Positions 34,285 to 43,575 of a DNA stretch of 64,000 nucleotides are shown piece after piece. A program made the translations under genes and the position numbers. This stretch comes from Alkalicoccobacillus murimartini (GTDB taxonomy: Bacteria > Bacillota > Bacilli > Bacillales > Bacillaceae_D), in NCBI RefSeq assembly GCF_030813245.1, contig NZ_JAUSUA010000001.1, positions 496,001-560,000 of the forward strand, read 5' to 3'. The notes below the pieces were generated by a model, which saw nothing but the letters and a program-made list of their open reading frames with translations, had not been told where the DNA came from and did no database searches. Position 1 is the first letter of the stretch, and every line of letters starts with the position of its first letter.

Positions 34285-35613
34285 ATGAGAATGGTTGACT
34301 TAATCGAAAAAAAGCGAAATGGTGAGATATTATCAGAGGAAGAGATCCATTTCATTATACAAGGCTACACCAATGATGACATTCCGGATTATCAAATGTC
34401 TGCATGGGCGATGGCTGTTTATTTTCAAGATATGAATGACAAAGAACGAGCGGACCTTACAATGGCTATGGTCAAATCAGGTGAAGAAATTGATTTGTCT
34501 GCGGTTGAAGGGCTTAAGGTGGATAAGCATTCAACAGGCGGTGTTGGCGATAAGACAACGATTGCGCTTGCGCCACTAGTCGCATCACTGGGTGTTCCCG
34601 TTGCTAAAATGTCTGGTCGTGGATTAGGTCATACGGGAGGAACTCTAGATAAATTAGAGTCTATTCCTGGCTTTCATATTGAACTAACAACACAAGAGTT
34701 TATCGACAAAGTTAATGAGAATAAGCTTGCAGTGATTGGTCAAACGGGTAATCTGACACCAGCCGATAAAAAGCTGTACGGTTTACGTGACGTCACAGGA
34801 ACCGTCAATTCTATTCCATTAATTGCGAGTTCAATTATGAGTAAAAAACTAGCGTCAGGTGCTGATGGCATTGTTCTTGATGTTAAAACTGGCACGGGTG
34901 CATTTATGAAGGAGCTCTCTGATTCAAAAGAGCTCGCTCAAGCAATGGTGAAGATCGGAACAAAGCTAGGGAAAAAAACAATGGCTGTGATTTCGGATAT
35001 GAACCAACCACTTGGGTTAGCAGTTGGAAATGCGCTTGAGGTAAAAGAAGCCATTGCTATTCTTAAAGGTGAAGGACCAGAGGATGTCTTAGAGTTATGT
35101 TTGACACTAGGTAGCCATATGGTTGTCATGGCCCAAAAGGCAAGCTCAGTAGATGAGGCACGAAAAGCTCTTGAAGATGCGATAACTTCAGGTAAAGCAA
35201 TTGAGACATTAAAAACATTTATCACGGCACAAGGCGGAGATGCATCCGTGGTTGATGATATGTCTAAGTTTCCTGAAGCACCTTTTCAGATTAAGGTTAA
35301 AGCGCAATCGGATGGAATGGTGAAGTCCATTGAAGCTGATCGAATCGGTACTGCGGCGATGATGCTTGGTGCTGGCCGAGCCACAAAAGATGATCAAATT
35401 CTTTTAGATGTCGGTATAATCTTAAACAAAAAGATTGGCGATGCTGTCCAAAAAGGGGATACCCTCGTTACATTGCACAGTCGCACAGAAGATGCAAAAG
35501 AGATTGAAGCCATGATTCAGGAAGCATATGATATCGCACATGAACATATTGAAGCACCAGTATTAATTTATGAGGAAATAACGGCTTCCTCAGGTACTGG
35601 ATTCGTGTTGTAA
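34285..35613 (+). CDS. pdp: Pyrimidine-nucleoside phosphorylase
   Basis: 442 residues of the DeoA/Pdp family: N-terminal [20 protein letters not shown], phosphate-binding [12 protein letters not shown] and [18 protein letters not shown], middle [20 protein letters not shown], and a C-terminal barrel-sandwich domain. Cleaves uridine, deoxyuridine and thymidine with phosphate. Last gene of the nucleoside operon; a 17-bp terminator stem follows. In B. subtilis pdp sits elsewhere (dra-nupC-pdp, from memory), so this linkage is a rearrangement. Confidence 0.93.
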   Translation: MRMVDLIEKKRNGEILSEEEIHFIIQGYTNDDIPDYQMSAWAMAVYFQDMNDKERADLTMAMVKSGEEIDLSAVEGLKVDKHSTGGVGDKTTIALAPLVASLGVPVAKMSGRGLGHTGGTLDKLESIPGFHIELTTQEFIDKVNENKLAVIGQTGNLTPADKKLYGLRDVTGTVNSIPLIASSIMSKKLASGADGIVLDVKTGTGAFMKELSDSKELAQAMVKIGTKLGKKTMAVISDMNQPLGLAVGNALEVKEAIAILKGEGPEDVLELCLTLGSHMVVMAQKASSVDEARKALEDAITSGKAIETLKTFITAQGGDASVVDDMSKFPEAPFQIKVKAQSDGMVKSIEADRIGTAAMMLGAGRATKDDQILLDVGIILNKKIGDAVQKGDTLVTLHSRTEDAKEIEAMIQEAYDIAHEHIEAPVLIYEEITASSGTGFVL

Positions 35614-35627
35614 ATGAAAGAATAAAT

Positions 35628-35670
35628 AACCCGGAACAACAAAGTACTCCTTTGTTGTTCCGGGTTTCTT
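35628..35670. terminator. Bidirectional terminator after pdp
   Basis: Perfect 17-bp stem, AACCCGGAACAACAAAG against its complement, loop TACTC, followed by TTCTTT. Separates pdp from the convergent SDR gene. Confidence 0.93.
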
Positions 35671-35679
35671 TAGGCTATC

Positions 35680-36420
35680 CTATAACGTGACTCCGCCATC
35701 TACACTTAGGATCGTTCCCGTAATAAATGCGGCGTCATCTGATGCTAGAAAGGCGTAACCATTGGCGACATCTTCTGGTTTTCCAAGTCGATTAAGAAGA
35801 GCTTTTTCCTTCATCATCGTCAGAACTTTCTCAGGCATTTTATTTACCATTGCTGTCGAAATGAAGCCTGGAGCTACAGCATTCACACGAATATTATATC
35901 GGCCAAGTTCACGAGCCCATGTTTTGGTCATTCCGTTCACACCCCATTTTGAGGCGGCGTAGTTTGTTTGACCAAAGTTTCCGAACGTCCCAACAACAGA
36001 GGAAGCATTTAGAATAACTCCGTTCTGTTGTTCCTTCATTACTTTTGCCGCAGCTTGACCTACATGAAAAACACCCTTAACATTCACATTCATCACTTTA
36101 TCGAATTGTTCTTCGGTCATCTTTAGCAATTGCGCATCTTGTGTGATGCCAGCATTATTCACAACAATATCTAATTGTCCATATAGCTCAACTGTTTTGG
36201 CAATTAATTGTTGCACATCTTTGCTGCTAGTGACATCAACAGATAATCCAATCGCTTTACCACCATGTTGATTAAGGGAAGTAACAACTGGTTCAATCAC
36301 TTCATCCTTAAGATCAGCAACAACAACAATAGCTCCCTCAGCACTAAACTTCTCTGCAGTTGCTTTGCCTATACCGCTTCCGGCACCTGTTATGATGGCG
36401 ACTTTGTCCTTTAATCTCAT
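35680..36420 (-). CDS. FabG-type short-chain reductase in the PHB locus
   Basis: 246 residues: TGAGSGIG cofactor loop, NNAGIT, catalytic Ser and YAASKWG, and C-terminal ITGTILSVDGGVTL. Similar to FabG/PhaB 3-oxoacyl-CoA or ACP reductases. AGGAGG is seven bases before ATG 36420 and four before ATG 36423; 36420 is preferred. It lies downstream of phaP on the same strand. A clear phaB is present nearby, so this may be a second acetoacetyl-CoA reductase or a 3-hydroxybutyrate dehydrogenase-like enzyme for PHB turnover. Confidence 0.82.
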   Translation of the reverse strand: MRLKDKVAIITGAGSGIGKATAEKFSAEGAIVVVADLKDEVIEPVVTSLNQHGGKAIGLSVDVTSSKDVQQLIAKTVELYGQLDIVVNNAGITQDAQLLKMTEEQFDKVMNVNVKGVFHVGQAAAKVMKEQQNGVILNASSVVGTFGNFGQTNYAASKWGVNGMTKTWARELGRYNIRVNAVAPGFISTAMVNKMPEKVLTMMKEKALLNRLGKPEDVANGYAFLASDDAAFITGTILSVDGGVTL

Positions 36421-36491
36421 CATAAATCCTCCTGAAAAACGTTGTATAAAGATTTTGTATGAACACATTTGTTTGTATTCGAGCTTCATAA

Positions 36492-36518
36492 ATAAAAACC
36501 CCTGTCCTTACAGAGGTT
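36492..36518 (-). terminator. phaP terminator
   Basis: On the minus strand AACCTCTGT, loop AAGG, ACAGGGGTT (one G-U pair) followed by TTTTTATTT, just after the phaP stop. It lies before the minus-strand SDR gene, which would then need its own promoter. Confidence 0.75.
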
Positions 36519-36536
36519 CATGTGAAAAGCTAGATG

Positions 36537-37088
36537 CTACTGGTTAAAAAACTTTAGAGCGGTTTGTCTATTCTTTTCTGCGACTTCTAGAAACCCGTTT
36601 TGTGACTCTTTAACTTGTTTCGTAAAACTATCAACTAGAGGAGTAAGCTCCTCGCGGCTTTTTTGTTGTTGATCTAGTGCTTTTTTCATTGTGTCTTGAA
36701 ATTGTTCCTGAGAACGGTGGAGTAAATTATAGCCTTCACGATAAGGTGTGACAGATAGTTGTTGGAAACGGCTAATAACTTCTTCGAAACGGTCATTCCA
36801 CTGATCCACTGTCTTTTTAGTTTCGGTTCCGGCTGTTTTTTCAACATTATCCAAAAGAGTCTTGCGCACCTCATTACGTAGTTTCTTGTGCTCATCATTA
36901 ATTGTGTCTAGATGATTGTTGAAGTGTTCCCACGATTCTTGTTGTTGTTCAAGTGCTTTAAGAACAAATTGATCTGCTTCTTTTTGAGAAGAATAGAACA
37001 AATTAAAGGTGTTAGACCATGTATCCCATGCAGAGTCGATAAACGTTGATGCTGCTTGATTTTCTTGAGCTTTTTTTGTCGTTGCCAT
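36537..37088 (-). CDS. phaP: Phasin (PHB granule-associated protein)
   Basis: 183 residues, helical and highly polar with heptad-like Gln/Glu repeats (LKALEQQQESWEHFNNHLD, KKALDQQQKSREELTPLVD), no signal or membrane helix, matching Bacillus PhaP phasins in size and composition. Coats granules and limits their size. GGAGG precedes ATG. It lies just downstream of phaQ and divergent from phaRBC, as in Bacillus megaterium. Confidence 0.85.
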   Translation of the reverse strand: MATTKKAQENQAASTFIDSAWDTWSNTFNLFYSSQKEADQFVLKALEQQQESWEHFNNHLDTINDEHKKLRNEVRKTLLDNVEKTAGTETKKTVDQWNDRFEEVISRFQQLSVTPYREGYNLLHRSQEQFQDTMKKALDQQQKSREELTPLVDSFTKQVKESQNGFLEVAEKNRQTALKFFNQ

Positions 37089-37127
37089 TCGAAAAAACCT
37101 CCTATTAATAGTGAGTATCTATTGTGC

Positions 37128-37144
37128 ATGCAGACATTCTGCAT
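37128..37144. promoter_or_regulatory. Palindrome between phaQ and phaP
   Basis: ATGCAGA-CAT-TCTGCAT, perfect 7-bp arms, about 40 bp before phaP and overlapping nothing coding. PadR-type repressors use ATGN-type half sites, so it is a candidate PhaQ operator for phaP; no binding data. Confidence 0.45.
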
Positions 37145-37146
37145 AG

Positions 37147-37554
37147 TCACTGATCGTTATCTTCCTTATTACTACTACGGTCCAAAAAAGGATTGGTCAT
37201 CATGTTTGAATACATAGAGAAAAAGTGATCAACAATCGATTGATACTGTTGAAGGGAATCTGCCCATACTTTCAGGTAGTCTTCTCCAGCGTCTGTCAGT
37301 GAATAAATTCGTTTAGCAGGTCCACCAGTGGATGTGTCCCATTGAGATTGAACCATATTGTCTTTTTCAAGCTGTCTAAGCGTTCGATAGACATTTCCTT
37401 GGTCAATCGAGGTGAATCCGTACTTTGAGAGTTGTTCGATTAATTTGTATCCATGTAAATCCCATTCACGTAAGCTCATTAAGAGCATAGGGATCATTAG
37501 GTTTTTTGGAGCGCTGTTTTTGACCTTGTCTTCATTTCTTTTTTGATCGGCCAT
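37147..37554 (-). CDS. phaQ: PadR-family PHB-responsive repressor
   Basis: 135 residues with a PadR winged helix (NLMIPMLLMSLREWDLHGYKLIEQLSKYG, GNVYRTLRQLEKDNMVQS) and a C-terminal dimerisation helix. Known PhaQ proteins repress phaP and themselves and are released by PHB; linkage here to phaP and phaRBC supports the same. AGGTGG before ATG 37554 sets the start; ten extra upstream residues lack a ribosome binding site. Confidence 0.87.
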   Translation of the reverse strand: MADQKRNEDKVKNSAPKNLMIPMLLMSLREWDLHGYKLIEQLSKYGFTSIDQGNVYRTLRQLEKDNMVQSQWDTSTGGPAKRIYSLTDAGEDYLKVWADSLQQYQSIVDHFFSMYSNMMTNPFLDRSSNKEDNDQ

Positions 37555-37588
37555 AATGTTCCACCTACTCTGTTGTAATTTCATCTAA

Positions 37589-37601
37589 GTGTAATTTACA
37601 C
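37589..37601. promoter_or_regulatory. Palindrome upstream of phaQ
   Basis: GTGTAA-T-TTACAC, a perfect 13-bp dyad 35 bp before the phaQ start in the phaQ/phaR divergent region; candidate autoregulatory site. It does not resemble the palindrome upstream of phaP. Confidence 0.4.
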
Positions 37602-37846
37602 CTATATGTATCTTTTGTCAACCTGTCTGAAAAATGTAGTCCCTAAGAAAAATAAGAACTTTTGTCTAAGGTTGTAGAAACAAAGTAGATGCTGTCGTAT
37701 TATTGAAAAATTTAAAAAAATTAAATAATTACATAGAAAGAAGCGTATTTTTTTATGTTATACTCGCTTTATTCAGGTGGGAAATGGTTCTAACTCATTA
37801 TCCAACTGGAAATAATGGTGTTTATTATAAAAAACAGGAGGTAATC

Positions 37847-38305
37847 ATGAGCGATCAAAAAAGCTTTGACCCTTTTACATTATGGAAAGATGTCTATCAG
37901 CAGTCGGAATCTTACTGGGGAAGTGTATTGGATGAGAAAATGAAAGAAGACCAATTCTCAGAATGGATGGGCAAAACCTTAGAAATGAACCTTCTGTACA
38001 AAAAAGCACAAGATGAAATTACAAACAAGTACCTTGAACAGGTGAACGTACCTACTAGATCAGATCTTTCTAATATTGCTTCTCTAGTAGTAAATGTTGA
38101 ATCAAAAGTAGATCGTGTAGAAGACCTTGTTGATGAAATTGATATTATACAAGTGAAAGCAGAATTAAAAAGAGAAATGACCCTCATGAAAAAAGACATT
38201 AAACAGTTAGACGGTAAACTAGACCAAATTCTGACTGAATTACAGAATTCCACCTCAAAAACTACGAATGATCAAACCTCAACAAAAGCAAAGCAAACCA
38301 AATAA
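37847..38305 (+). CDS. phaR: Class IV PHA synthase subunit PhaR
   Basis: 152 residues: FDPFTLWKDVYQQSESYWG start, then a long helical region, including a coiled coil (VESKVDRVEDLVDEID, KKDIKQLDGKLDQILTEL) and a Ser/Thr/Lys-rich tail. PhaR is the obligate partner of PhaC in Bacillus. AGGAGG lies five bases before ATG 37847. Forty-eight additional upstream codons in frame have no ribosome binding site and are rejected. First gene of phaR-phaB-phaC(-phaA). Confidence 0.9.
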   Translation: MSDQKSFDPFTLWKDVYQQSESYWGSVLDEKMKEDQFSEWMGKTLEMNLLYKKAQDEITNKYLEQVNVPTRSDLSNIASLVVNVESKVDRVEDLVDEIDIIQVKAELKREMTLMKKDIKQLDGKLDQILTELQNSTSKTTNDQTSTKAKQTK

Positions 38306-38356
38306 TAAGAGCAAGGACGTTCTGAACATATCATCTATCATATTAGGAGTGATTAC

Positions 38357-39100
38357 ATGATCGAGTTAGCAGACAAAGTAGCCATTGTTACTGGAGGATC
38401 TAGAGGGATCGGATCAGCTATTTCTACAGAACTTGCCAAAAGCGGAGTAAAGGTTGTTGTTAATTATCATTCAGATGTTGAATCTGCCAAAAAAGTAGTC
38501 GCTGAAGTCAAAGCTGCTGGTGGAGAAGCAATAGCGGTTCAAGCGGATGTATCTAATTCTGAGGATGTACTTTCTTTAATAGAACAAACTATTAATCATT
38601 TCGGACAGCTTGATATTCTTGTTAATAACGCAGGGATCACAAAGGATAAGACATTCAGAAAGCTAAGTCAGGATGATTGGCACCAAGTTATTAATGTGAA
38701 TTTAAATAGTGTTTATAATACCATTTCGTCTGCATTACCTCATTTACTTGAATCAGATGCTGGACGCATTATCAATATATCATCCATCATTGGTCAAACA
38801 GGTGGTTTTGGTCAAACGAATTATTCGGCTGCAAAAGCTGGTTTAATTGGATACACCAAATCGTTAGCTCTAGAGCTCGCAAGAAAACAAGTAACCGTGA
38901 ATGCCGTTTGCCCGGGATTTATTGAAACAGAAATGGTGCAAGAGATGCCAGATAAGGTTCGCGAACAAATTATAGCGAGTGTACCTGTTCAGCGACTCGG
39001 CCAGGCGAATGAGATTGCCAGAAGTGTATTGTTCCTTTGCAGAGATGGGGAGTACATTACCGGTCAACAACTGAACATCAATGGTGGATTATACATGTAA
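38357..39100 (+). CDS. phaB: Acetoacetyl-CoA reductase
   Basis: 247-residue SDR with TGGSRGIG (NADPH-type loop), NNAGIT, SSIIGQ...YSAAKAG catalytic residues and ITGQQLNINGGLYM. Reduces acetoacetyl-CoA to (R)-3-hydroxybutyryl-CoA. Between phaR and phaC, the standard Bacillus arrangement. AGGAG lies upstream of the ATG. Confidence 0.9.
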   Translation: MIELADKVAIVTGGSRGIGSAISTELAKSGVKVVVNYHSDVESAKKVVAEVKAAGGEAIAVQADVSNSEDVLSLIEQTINHFGQLDILVNNAGITKDKTFRKLSQDDWHQVINVNLNSVYNTISSALPHLLESDAGRIINISSIIGQTGGFGQTNYSAAKAGLIGYTKSLALELARKQVTVNAVCPGFIETEMVQEMPDKVREQIIASVPVQRLGQANEIARSVLFLCRDGEYITGQQLNINGGLYM

Positions 39101-39150
39101 AACGGTATCAAAAGGAAGGACACTTACTATGCGAGGAGAGGTGAATGTAC

Positions 39151-40218
39151 ATGAGTCATTTTACAAGTCCAGACTTGTATGATTCGTTGCCAGAGTCTTA
39201 TGCTCGATTTAAACGAGCAGTGGAAGTCATTACAACGGATCCTGCACCCGAAGTTGGTCCAACTCCTAAACAAGTCATTTGGACAAAAAATAAGTCAACC
39301 TTATATCGGTATGTACCGGATGTTGAAAAGAAACATAAGATTCCCATTTTAATGGTGTATGCCCTTATTAATAAGCCGTACATTCTTGATTTAACAAAAG
39401 GTAATAGTTTAGTTGAATATTTGACTGACAGAGGGTTTGATGTCTATTTGCTAGAATGGGGTACACCAGGATATGAAGACAAACACATGGTGCTGGATGA
39501 TTACATAATGGAATATATTCCACGTGCCATCCGAAAAGTTCTTCGTACATCAGGAGCTAAAGAATGCTCTATTCTAGGTTATTGTATGGGGGGGACGATG
39601 ACTTCCATCTTCTCGGCTCTTCATCCTGATTACCCGGTTCGCAATCTTGTCTTTATGACAAGTCCGTTTGATTTTGAAAATACAGGGTTGTATGGTTCAT
39701 TTGTTGATGAACGATATTTTGATATTGATAAGGTGGTAGACACACTCGGATTAGTTCCAGGTGACATGATTGATTTTGGTAATAAAATGCTAAAACCAAT
39801 CACTAACTTTTACGGCCCGTATGTCAGTTTGGTCGATCGTGCGGATAACGAAACCTATGTTGAAAGTTGGAAGCTCATGCAAAAGTGGGTATCTGATGGG
39901 GTTCCTTTTGCTGGAGGTGCCTACAGACAATGGATCCGCGACTTCTATCAAAAAAACAAGTTAATAAAAGGAGAGTTAGAGATTCGAGGAAAAAGGGTAG
40001 ACTTGAAACAGATCACAGCAAATGTCTTAAATCTTTCAGCCGAGAAAGACCATATTGCCCAGCCTCATCAAGTCGAGGCACTTATGGATGTGATCGCAAG
40101 TGATGATAAGCAGTACAAATCGTTGCCAACAGGTCATGTCTCGGTTATCTTTGGGAAAAAAGCAGTGAATATTACGTATCCTACAATCGGGGATTGGCTC
40201 GGGGAACGCTCTTCTTAA
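39151..40218 (+). CDS. phaC: Class IV PHA synthase catalytic subunit
   Basis: 355 residues, alpha/beta-hydrolase fold with the synthase lipase-like box GYCMGGT (nucleophilic Cys), conserved PILMVYALINKPYILDL, FDVYLLEWGTPG, and C-terminal SAEKDHIAQPHQ and GHVSVIFG (catalytic Asp and His). Polymerises 3-hydroxybutyryl-CoA. GAGAGGTG nine bases upstream favours ATG 39151; ATG 39145 is equally in frame, giving two more residues. Needs PhaR. Confidence 0.92.
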   Translation: MSHFTSPDLYDSLPESYARFKRAVEVITTDPAPEVGPTPKQVIWTKNKSTLYRYVPDVEKKHKIPILMVYALINKPYILDLTKGNSLVEYLTDRGFDVYLLEWGTPGYEDKHMVLDDYIMEYIPRAIRKVLRTSGAKECSILGYCMGGTMTSIFSALHPDYPVRNLVFMTSPFDFENTGLYGSFVDERYFDIDKVVDTLGLVPGDMIDFGNKMLKPITNFYGPYVSLVDRADNETYVESWKLMQKWVSDGVPFAGGAYRQWIRDFYQKNKLIKGELEIRGKRVDLKQITANVLNLSAEKDHIAQPHQVEALMDVIASDDKQYKSLPTGHVSVIFGKKAVNITYPTIGDWLGERSS

Positions 40219-40265
40219 AGCATATTTATCTGAAAAAAGACCTTTAACTGAATGGAGCTGATGAT

Positions 40266-41453
40266 TTGACTAATCGTGATGTAGTTATTGTAAGTGCTGT
40301 CAGAACAGCGATTGGAAATTTTGGTGGGAGTTTAAAAGATATTCCTGCCACAGACCTTGGTGCTCATGTAATTAAGAGAGCACTTGAAAAATCAGGTGTG
40401 AATGCGGACCAGGTAGATGAGGTTATTATGGGTAATGTCCTGCAAGCAGGCTTGGGCCAAAATCCTGCTAGACAATCTGCAATAAAGTCTGGTATTCCTC
40501 AAGAAGTATCCGCTTTAACGATCAATAAAGTTTGTGGATCAGGATTAAAATCCGTTCATTTAGCAGCTCAATCGATCTGGTTAGGTGATGCTGATGTCAT
40601 TGTAGCAGGCGGAATGGAAAATATGAGTTTAGCTCCTTATTTAATGGAAGGCGCTCGAAGCGGGTACCGAATGGGAGATAAAAAGGTGATCGACAGCATG
40701 GTTCATGATGGCTTAATGTGTGCTTTTAATGATTATCACATGGGTATCACAGCAGAGAATATATGCGAGCAATATGGTTTAAGTAGAGAAGAACTGGATC
40801 AATTTGCTGGCCGAAGTCAAGAAAGAGCGGTTGCGGCTATAAAAGCAGGACGTTTTGAAGACGAAATTGTTCCATTTGAAGTTCCCCAACGTAAAGGTGA
40901 TCCCATTCTCTTTGCAGAGGATGAATATCCGAAAGCAGATTCCAATGCAGAAAAACTAGGCAAGCTTCGACCAGCGTTTAAAAAAGATGGTGTCGTGACG
41001 GCAGGAAATTCATCTGGAATTAACGATGGTGCAGCGGCATTTGTTCTAACGAGTAGACAAAAGGCAGAAGAGCTAGGGTTAGAAGTCCTTGCAACAATTC
41101 GAGCCAATGCTTCTGCAGGTGTAGACCCAAGTATTATGGGGATTGGACCAGTACCAGCGACAAAAAAAGCGTTAGAAAAAGCAGGACTTACTGTTGAAGA
41201 ACTAGATTTAATTGAAGCCAATGAAGCGTTTGCTGCTCAATCAGTGGCCGTAGGGAAGGACCTTCAATTTAACGATGATATTCTAAATGTAAATGGTGGA
41301 GCTATTGCACTTGGACACCCAATTGGCGCAAGTGGTGCTAGGGTGCTTGTAACATTAGTCCATGAATTGAAACGTAGGGAACAACGTTATGGCTTAGCTA
41401 CACTGTGTATTGGTGGAGGCCAAGGCGTCGCAACGATTATCGAAAGAGGATAG
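40266..41453 (+). CDS. phaA: Acetyl-CoA acetyltransferase (thiolase)
   Basis: 395-residue thiolase: acyl-enzyme Cys in [34 protein letters not shown] and CIGGGQG. Condenses two acetyl-CoA to acetoacetyl-CoA, the first step of PHB synthesis, although the enzyme can also serve fatty-acid or butanoate metabolism. The start is TTG 40266, eight bases after GGAG; the out-of-frame ATG just before it is ignored. It follows phaC by 47 bp, so the whole acetyl-CoA-to-PHB path is in one cluster. Confidence 0.9.
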   Translation: MTNRDVVIVSAVRTAIGNFGGSLKDIPATDLGAHVIKRALEKSGVNADQVDEVIMGNVLQAGLGQNPARQSAIKSGIPQEVSALTINKVCGSGLKSVHLAAQSIWLGDADVIVAGGMENMSLAPYLMEGARSGYRMGDKKVIDSMVHDGLMCAFNDYHMGITAENICEQYGLSREELDQFAGRSQERAVAAIKAGRFEDEIVPFEVPQRKGDPILFAEDEYPKADSNAEKLGKLRPAFKKDGVVTAGNSSGINDGAAAFVLTSRQKAEELGLEVLATIRANASAGVDPSIMGIGPVPATKKALEKAGLTVEELDLIEANEAFAAQSVAVGKDLQFNDDILNVNGGAIALGHPIGASGARVLVTLVHELKRREQRYGLATLCIGGGQGVATIIERG

Positions 41454-41460
41454 CGCATAC

Positions 41461-41500
41461 AAAAAAGGCTCTTAACCTACTAGGTTAGAGTCTCTTTTTT
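41461..41500. terminator. Bidirectional terminator after phaA
   Basis: CTCTTAACC/GGTTAGAG stem (one bulged T), loop TACTA, with A6 on one side and T6 on the other. It overlaps the last codon of the convergent hydrolase. Confidence 0.88.
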
Positions 41501-42275
41501 ATGATGGGATAGATTGTTTATGTGAAAGCTGCTGAATAAAAGTAGAGACAGTGGCGTTGTAAACCTTTGGTTCCTCCACATTTGGAATATGACTAGAATG
41601 GTGGAAGGTTTTAAGCGTTGAGTGTGGAGCACTAAAACGTATGGTTAATGCATTGACATAGTAGGTAATTCGATCGTAAATGGAGCCGATAATCAGAATG
41701 GGCTTTGAAGAGTACAGTAATGTCGTTGTGTAATTAATACCAACTGCACTTGTGGCTGCCTCCATATACGTCAAACGATTAATCTTGAAATAATAGGAAC
41801 GAATTTCATCAAGCAAAGCTTCATCAGCAGATTGATTGAGACATAAGGTAAGCACATGGCGCTCGTAGTCATCATCAGATAAGGTTTCTAGTTTTCTTCT
41901 TCGTTCATCAACCGCCTGCCAGCCAAAAATATGTGGGATAAACGAAGTAGTATTGGACAGTATTAACGATTGTACAATCTCAGGCTGGATCTTGAGAATT
42001 TCTTGAGCAACAATACCACCTAATGATAATCCGCATATATGAGCTTGTTGAATGTCTAATTTTTGGAGCAAATCAATAATATCCTCTGCAAAATGTCGAA
42101 TGGATATGCCTTCGTTTATATCAGAATCTCCGTGACCTCTTAAATCTGGAGCGATGACACGGTAATGATTAGCTAACTCAAATTGATACCTCCATGATTC
42201 TTTTTTACTACCTAATCCATGAATAAGAACAAGAACATCCTTGCTTTTGTCTCCCATATCTACATATGAATACAT
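41499..42275 (-). CDS. Alpha/beta-fold hydrolase
   Basis: 258 residues: LVLIHGLGSKKESW oxyanion loop, nucleophile motif GLSLGG, acidic residue likely in IIGSIYDRI, and His in HHSSHIPNVEEP. Resembles 3-oxoadipate enol-lactonase/esterase-type proteins and also PHB-oligomer hydrolases; substrate not identifiable. It is adjacent to, but convergent with, phaA. A run of intergenic sequence upstream has no clear promoter. Confidence 0.82.
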   Translation of the reverse strand: MYSYVDMGDKSKDVLVLIHGLGSKKESWRYQFELANHYRVIAPDLRGHGDSDINEGISIRHFAEDIIDLLQKLDIQQAHICGLSLGGIVAQEILKIQPEIVQSLILSNTTSFIPHIFGWQAVDERRRKLETLSDDDYERHVLTLCLNQSADEALLDEIRSYYFKINRLTYMEAATSAVGINYTTTLLYSSKPILIIGSIYDRITYYVNALTIRFSAPHSTLKTFHHSSHIPNVEEPKVYNATVSTFIQQLSHKQSIPS

Positions 42276-42455
42276 CGTGCAACTTCCTTTCTTTACTGAG
42301 GTTCTTATCCAGTATCGCCACCAACTACAACAATCATTCCTATGCAGAGATCCGCTATTTCTCAGTGTATGCTAATCTGTACGAAGTGCTCATTTAAGAA
42401 AACGAGAACTCAATACAAAAAAGCTGAAACCATGTGGTTTCAGCTTATGGAAAGA

Positions 42456-42878
42456 TTAGATATCTAGAGCTTGAGGCGGCTCGCCTGATTTATTCATCAA
42501 TCGTATGTTTGTGGGAGTTAGCTCTAAAATAACGAGTTTTGGATCATCTGGTCCATCAAAGTATGTTTTTAATTTTTCATTCCAAAACTTGTGTTTTGTT
42601 TCAGTATCCTCTTTGATAACGGCTTTTCCTTCAAACTCTATAAACGTATCGTCATACCCTTCACCTGTATAGCCTAATAATACGTGGACATTCGGATTAG
42701 CCTCAATTTCATCAGCTTTGTGAGTATCAATGCTTGTTGGCGTATAAAGCGTTAATCCGTCATGAAAAAAGGTCATATACCGTGATGAAGGCTTATTATG
42801 GATGACGGTAGCTAATGTCCCTGTATAATGTTTGTCCATAATGTGTTCGATGGATTGTTTAAGTTCTGTTTGTGTCAT
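42456..42878 (-). CDS. Pyridoxamine-phosphate-oxidase-fold stress protein
   Basis: 140 residues of the general-stress-protein-26 (YdaG-like) split-barrel flavin-binding group: GTLATVIHNKPSSRYMTFFHDGLTLYT, NPNVHVLLGY, FIEFEGKAVI. Such proteins bind FMN, FAD or F420 and are often SigB-controlled. AGGAGG eight bases before ATG. Divergent from an Ohr-type gene with a SigB-like promoter on each strand. Confidence 0.82.
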   Translation of the reverse strand: MTQTELKQSIEHIMDKHYTGTLATVIHNKPSSRYMTFFHDGLTLYTPTSIDTHKADEIEANPNVHVLLGYTGEGYDDTFIEFEGKAVIKEDTETKHKFWNEKLKTYFDGPDDPKLVILELTPTNIRLMNKSGEPPQALDI

Positions 42879-42911
42879 CTTAACATCCTCCTTATTATTG
42901 TAGTACCTTTA

Positions 42912-42978
42912 GTATTCCTGAAAATATAAAAACAAAACATGTCCAATTGTATGTTTGAAATAGAGTCTTATAGTGAAT
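42912..42978. promoter_or_regulatory. Pair of divergent SigB-like promoters
   Basis: Minus strand: GTTTTG (42938-42933), 13-bp spacer, AGGAAT (42919-42914). Plus strand: GTTTGA (42953-42958), 14-bp spacer, GTGAAT (42973-42978). Both are near the SigB pattern GTTT-N12-15-GGGWAT but neither is perfect. Both downstream families are SigB-dependent in B. subtilis. Confidence 0.4.
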
Positions 42979-43023
42979 ACATATAAACGTAGGCTAAAAT
43001 GAATTAAAGGGAGAGAGATAAAA

Positions 43024-43434
43024 ATGGCAGATGTAGTATATACTTCAAAAGCAACAGCAGTAGGTGGAAGAGAAGGACATGTAAAATCAAGCGATTCAAA
43101 TATTGATATCGATCTTGTAAAACCAGGTACTTCTGGCGGGACAAACCCTGAACAATTGTTTGCGGCCGGATACTCTTCTTGCTTTGATGGTGCACTAAAC
43201 TTAATCGCATCTAAAGAAAACAAAGAAATCGATTCAGAAATTACTGCGGCAGTGAGTCTTGTTAAAGACCCGACTGATGATGGTTTTAAAATTGCAGTTG
43301 AATTAAAAGCAGTAATTGGCGGTGTTTCTCAAAGTGAAGCGGAGGAGCTAGTTGAAAAGGCACATGATTTCTGCCCTTACTCAAAAGCAACCCGTGGAAA
43401 CATTGATGTAAAGTTAACAGTTGAAACAAAATAA
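43024..43434 (+). CDS. Organic hydroperoxide resistance protein
   Basis: 136-residue OsmC/Ohr-fold peroxidase with the two redox cysteines, one in GYSSCFDGAL and one in HDFCPYSKATRGNIDV, and the Arg/Glu environment of Ohr (PEQLFAAG). Reduces organic hydroperoxides with lipoyl or small-thiol donors. AAAGGGAG before ATG. No OhrR-type regulator is adjacent and a SigB-like promoter precedes it, so the OhrB (general stress) branch is more likely than peroxide-inducible OhrA. Confidence 0.9.
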   Translation: MADVVYTSKATAVGGREGHVKSSDSNIDIDLVKPGTSGGTNPEQLFAAGYSSCFDGALNLIASKENKEIDSEITAAVSLVKDPTDDGFKIAVELKAVIGGVSQSEAEELVEKAHDFCPYSKATRGNIDVKLTVETK

Positions 43435-43447
43435 ATAAATGAAGTAG

Positions 43448-43477
43448 AGCTAATCCATTGCGGGTTAGCTTTTTTTA
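43448..43477 (+). terminator. Terminator after ohr
   Basis: AGCTAATCC, loop ATTGC, GGGTTAGCT, then TTTTTTT. Confidence 0.9.
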
Positions 43478-43575
43478 TTGGGAAACCTCAGAATAGGGGT
43501 TTAGATCACAACTAAATAAGGAATGCTGTCCATGTAACACAAATTGAGATCGACAATTCAAGGAGGACTAGTTGT

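Noticed and set aside
37703-37846. 48-residue N-terminal extension of PhaR
   Set aside because: A strong AGGAGG site precedes ATG 37847 and known PhaR proteins start there; the extension has no ribosome binding site.
40817-41221. 134-codon minus-strand frame inside phaA
   Set aside because: Low-complexity Ser/Ala/Pro-rich shadow of the thiolase gene.
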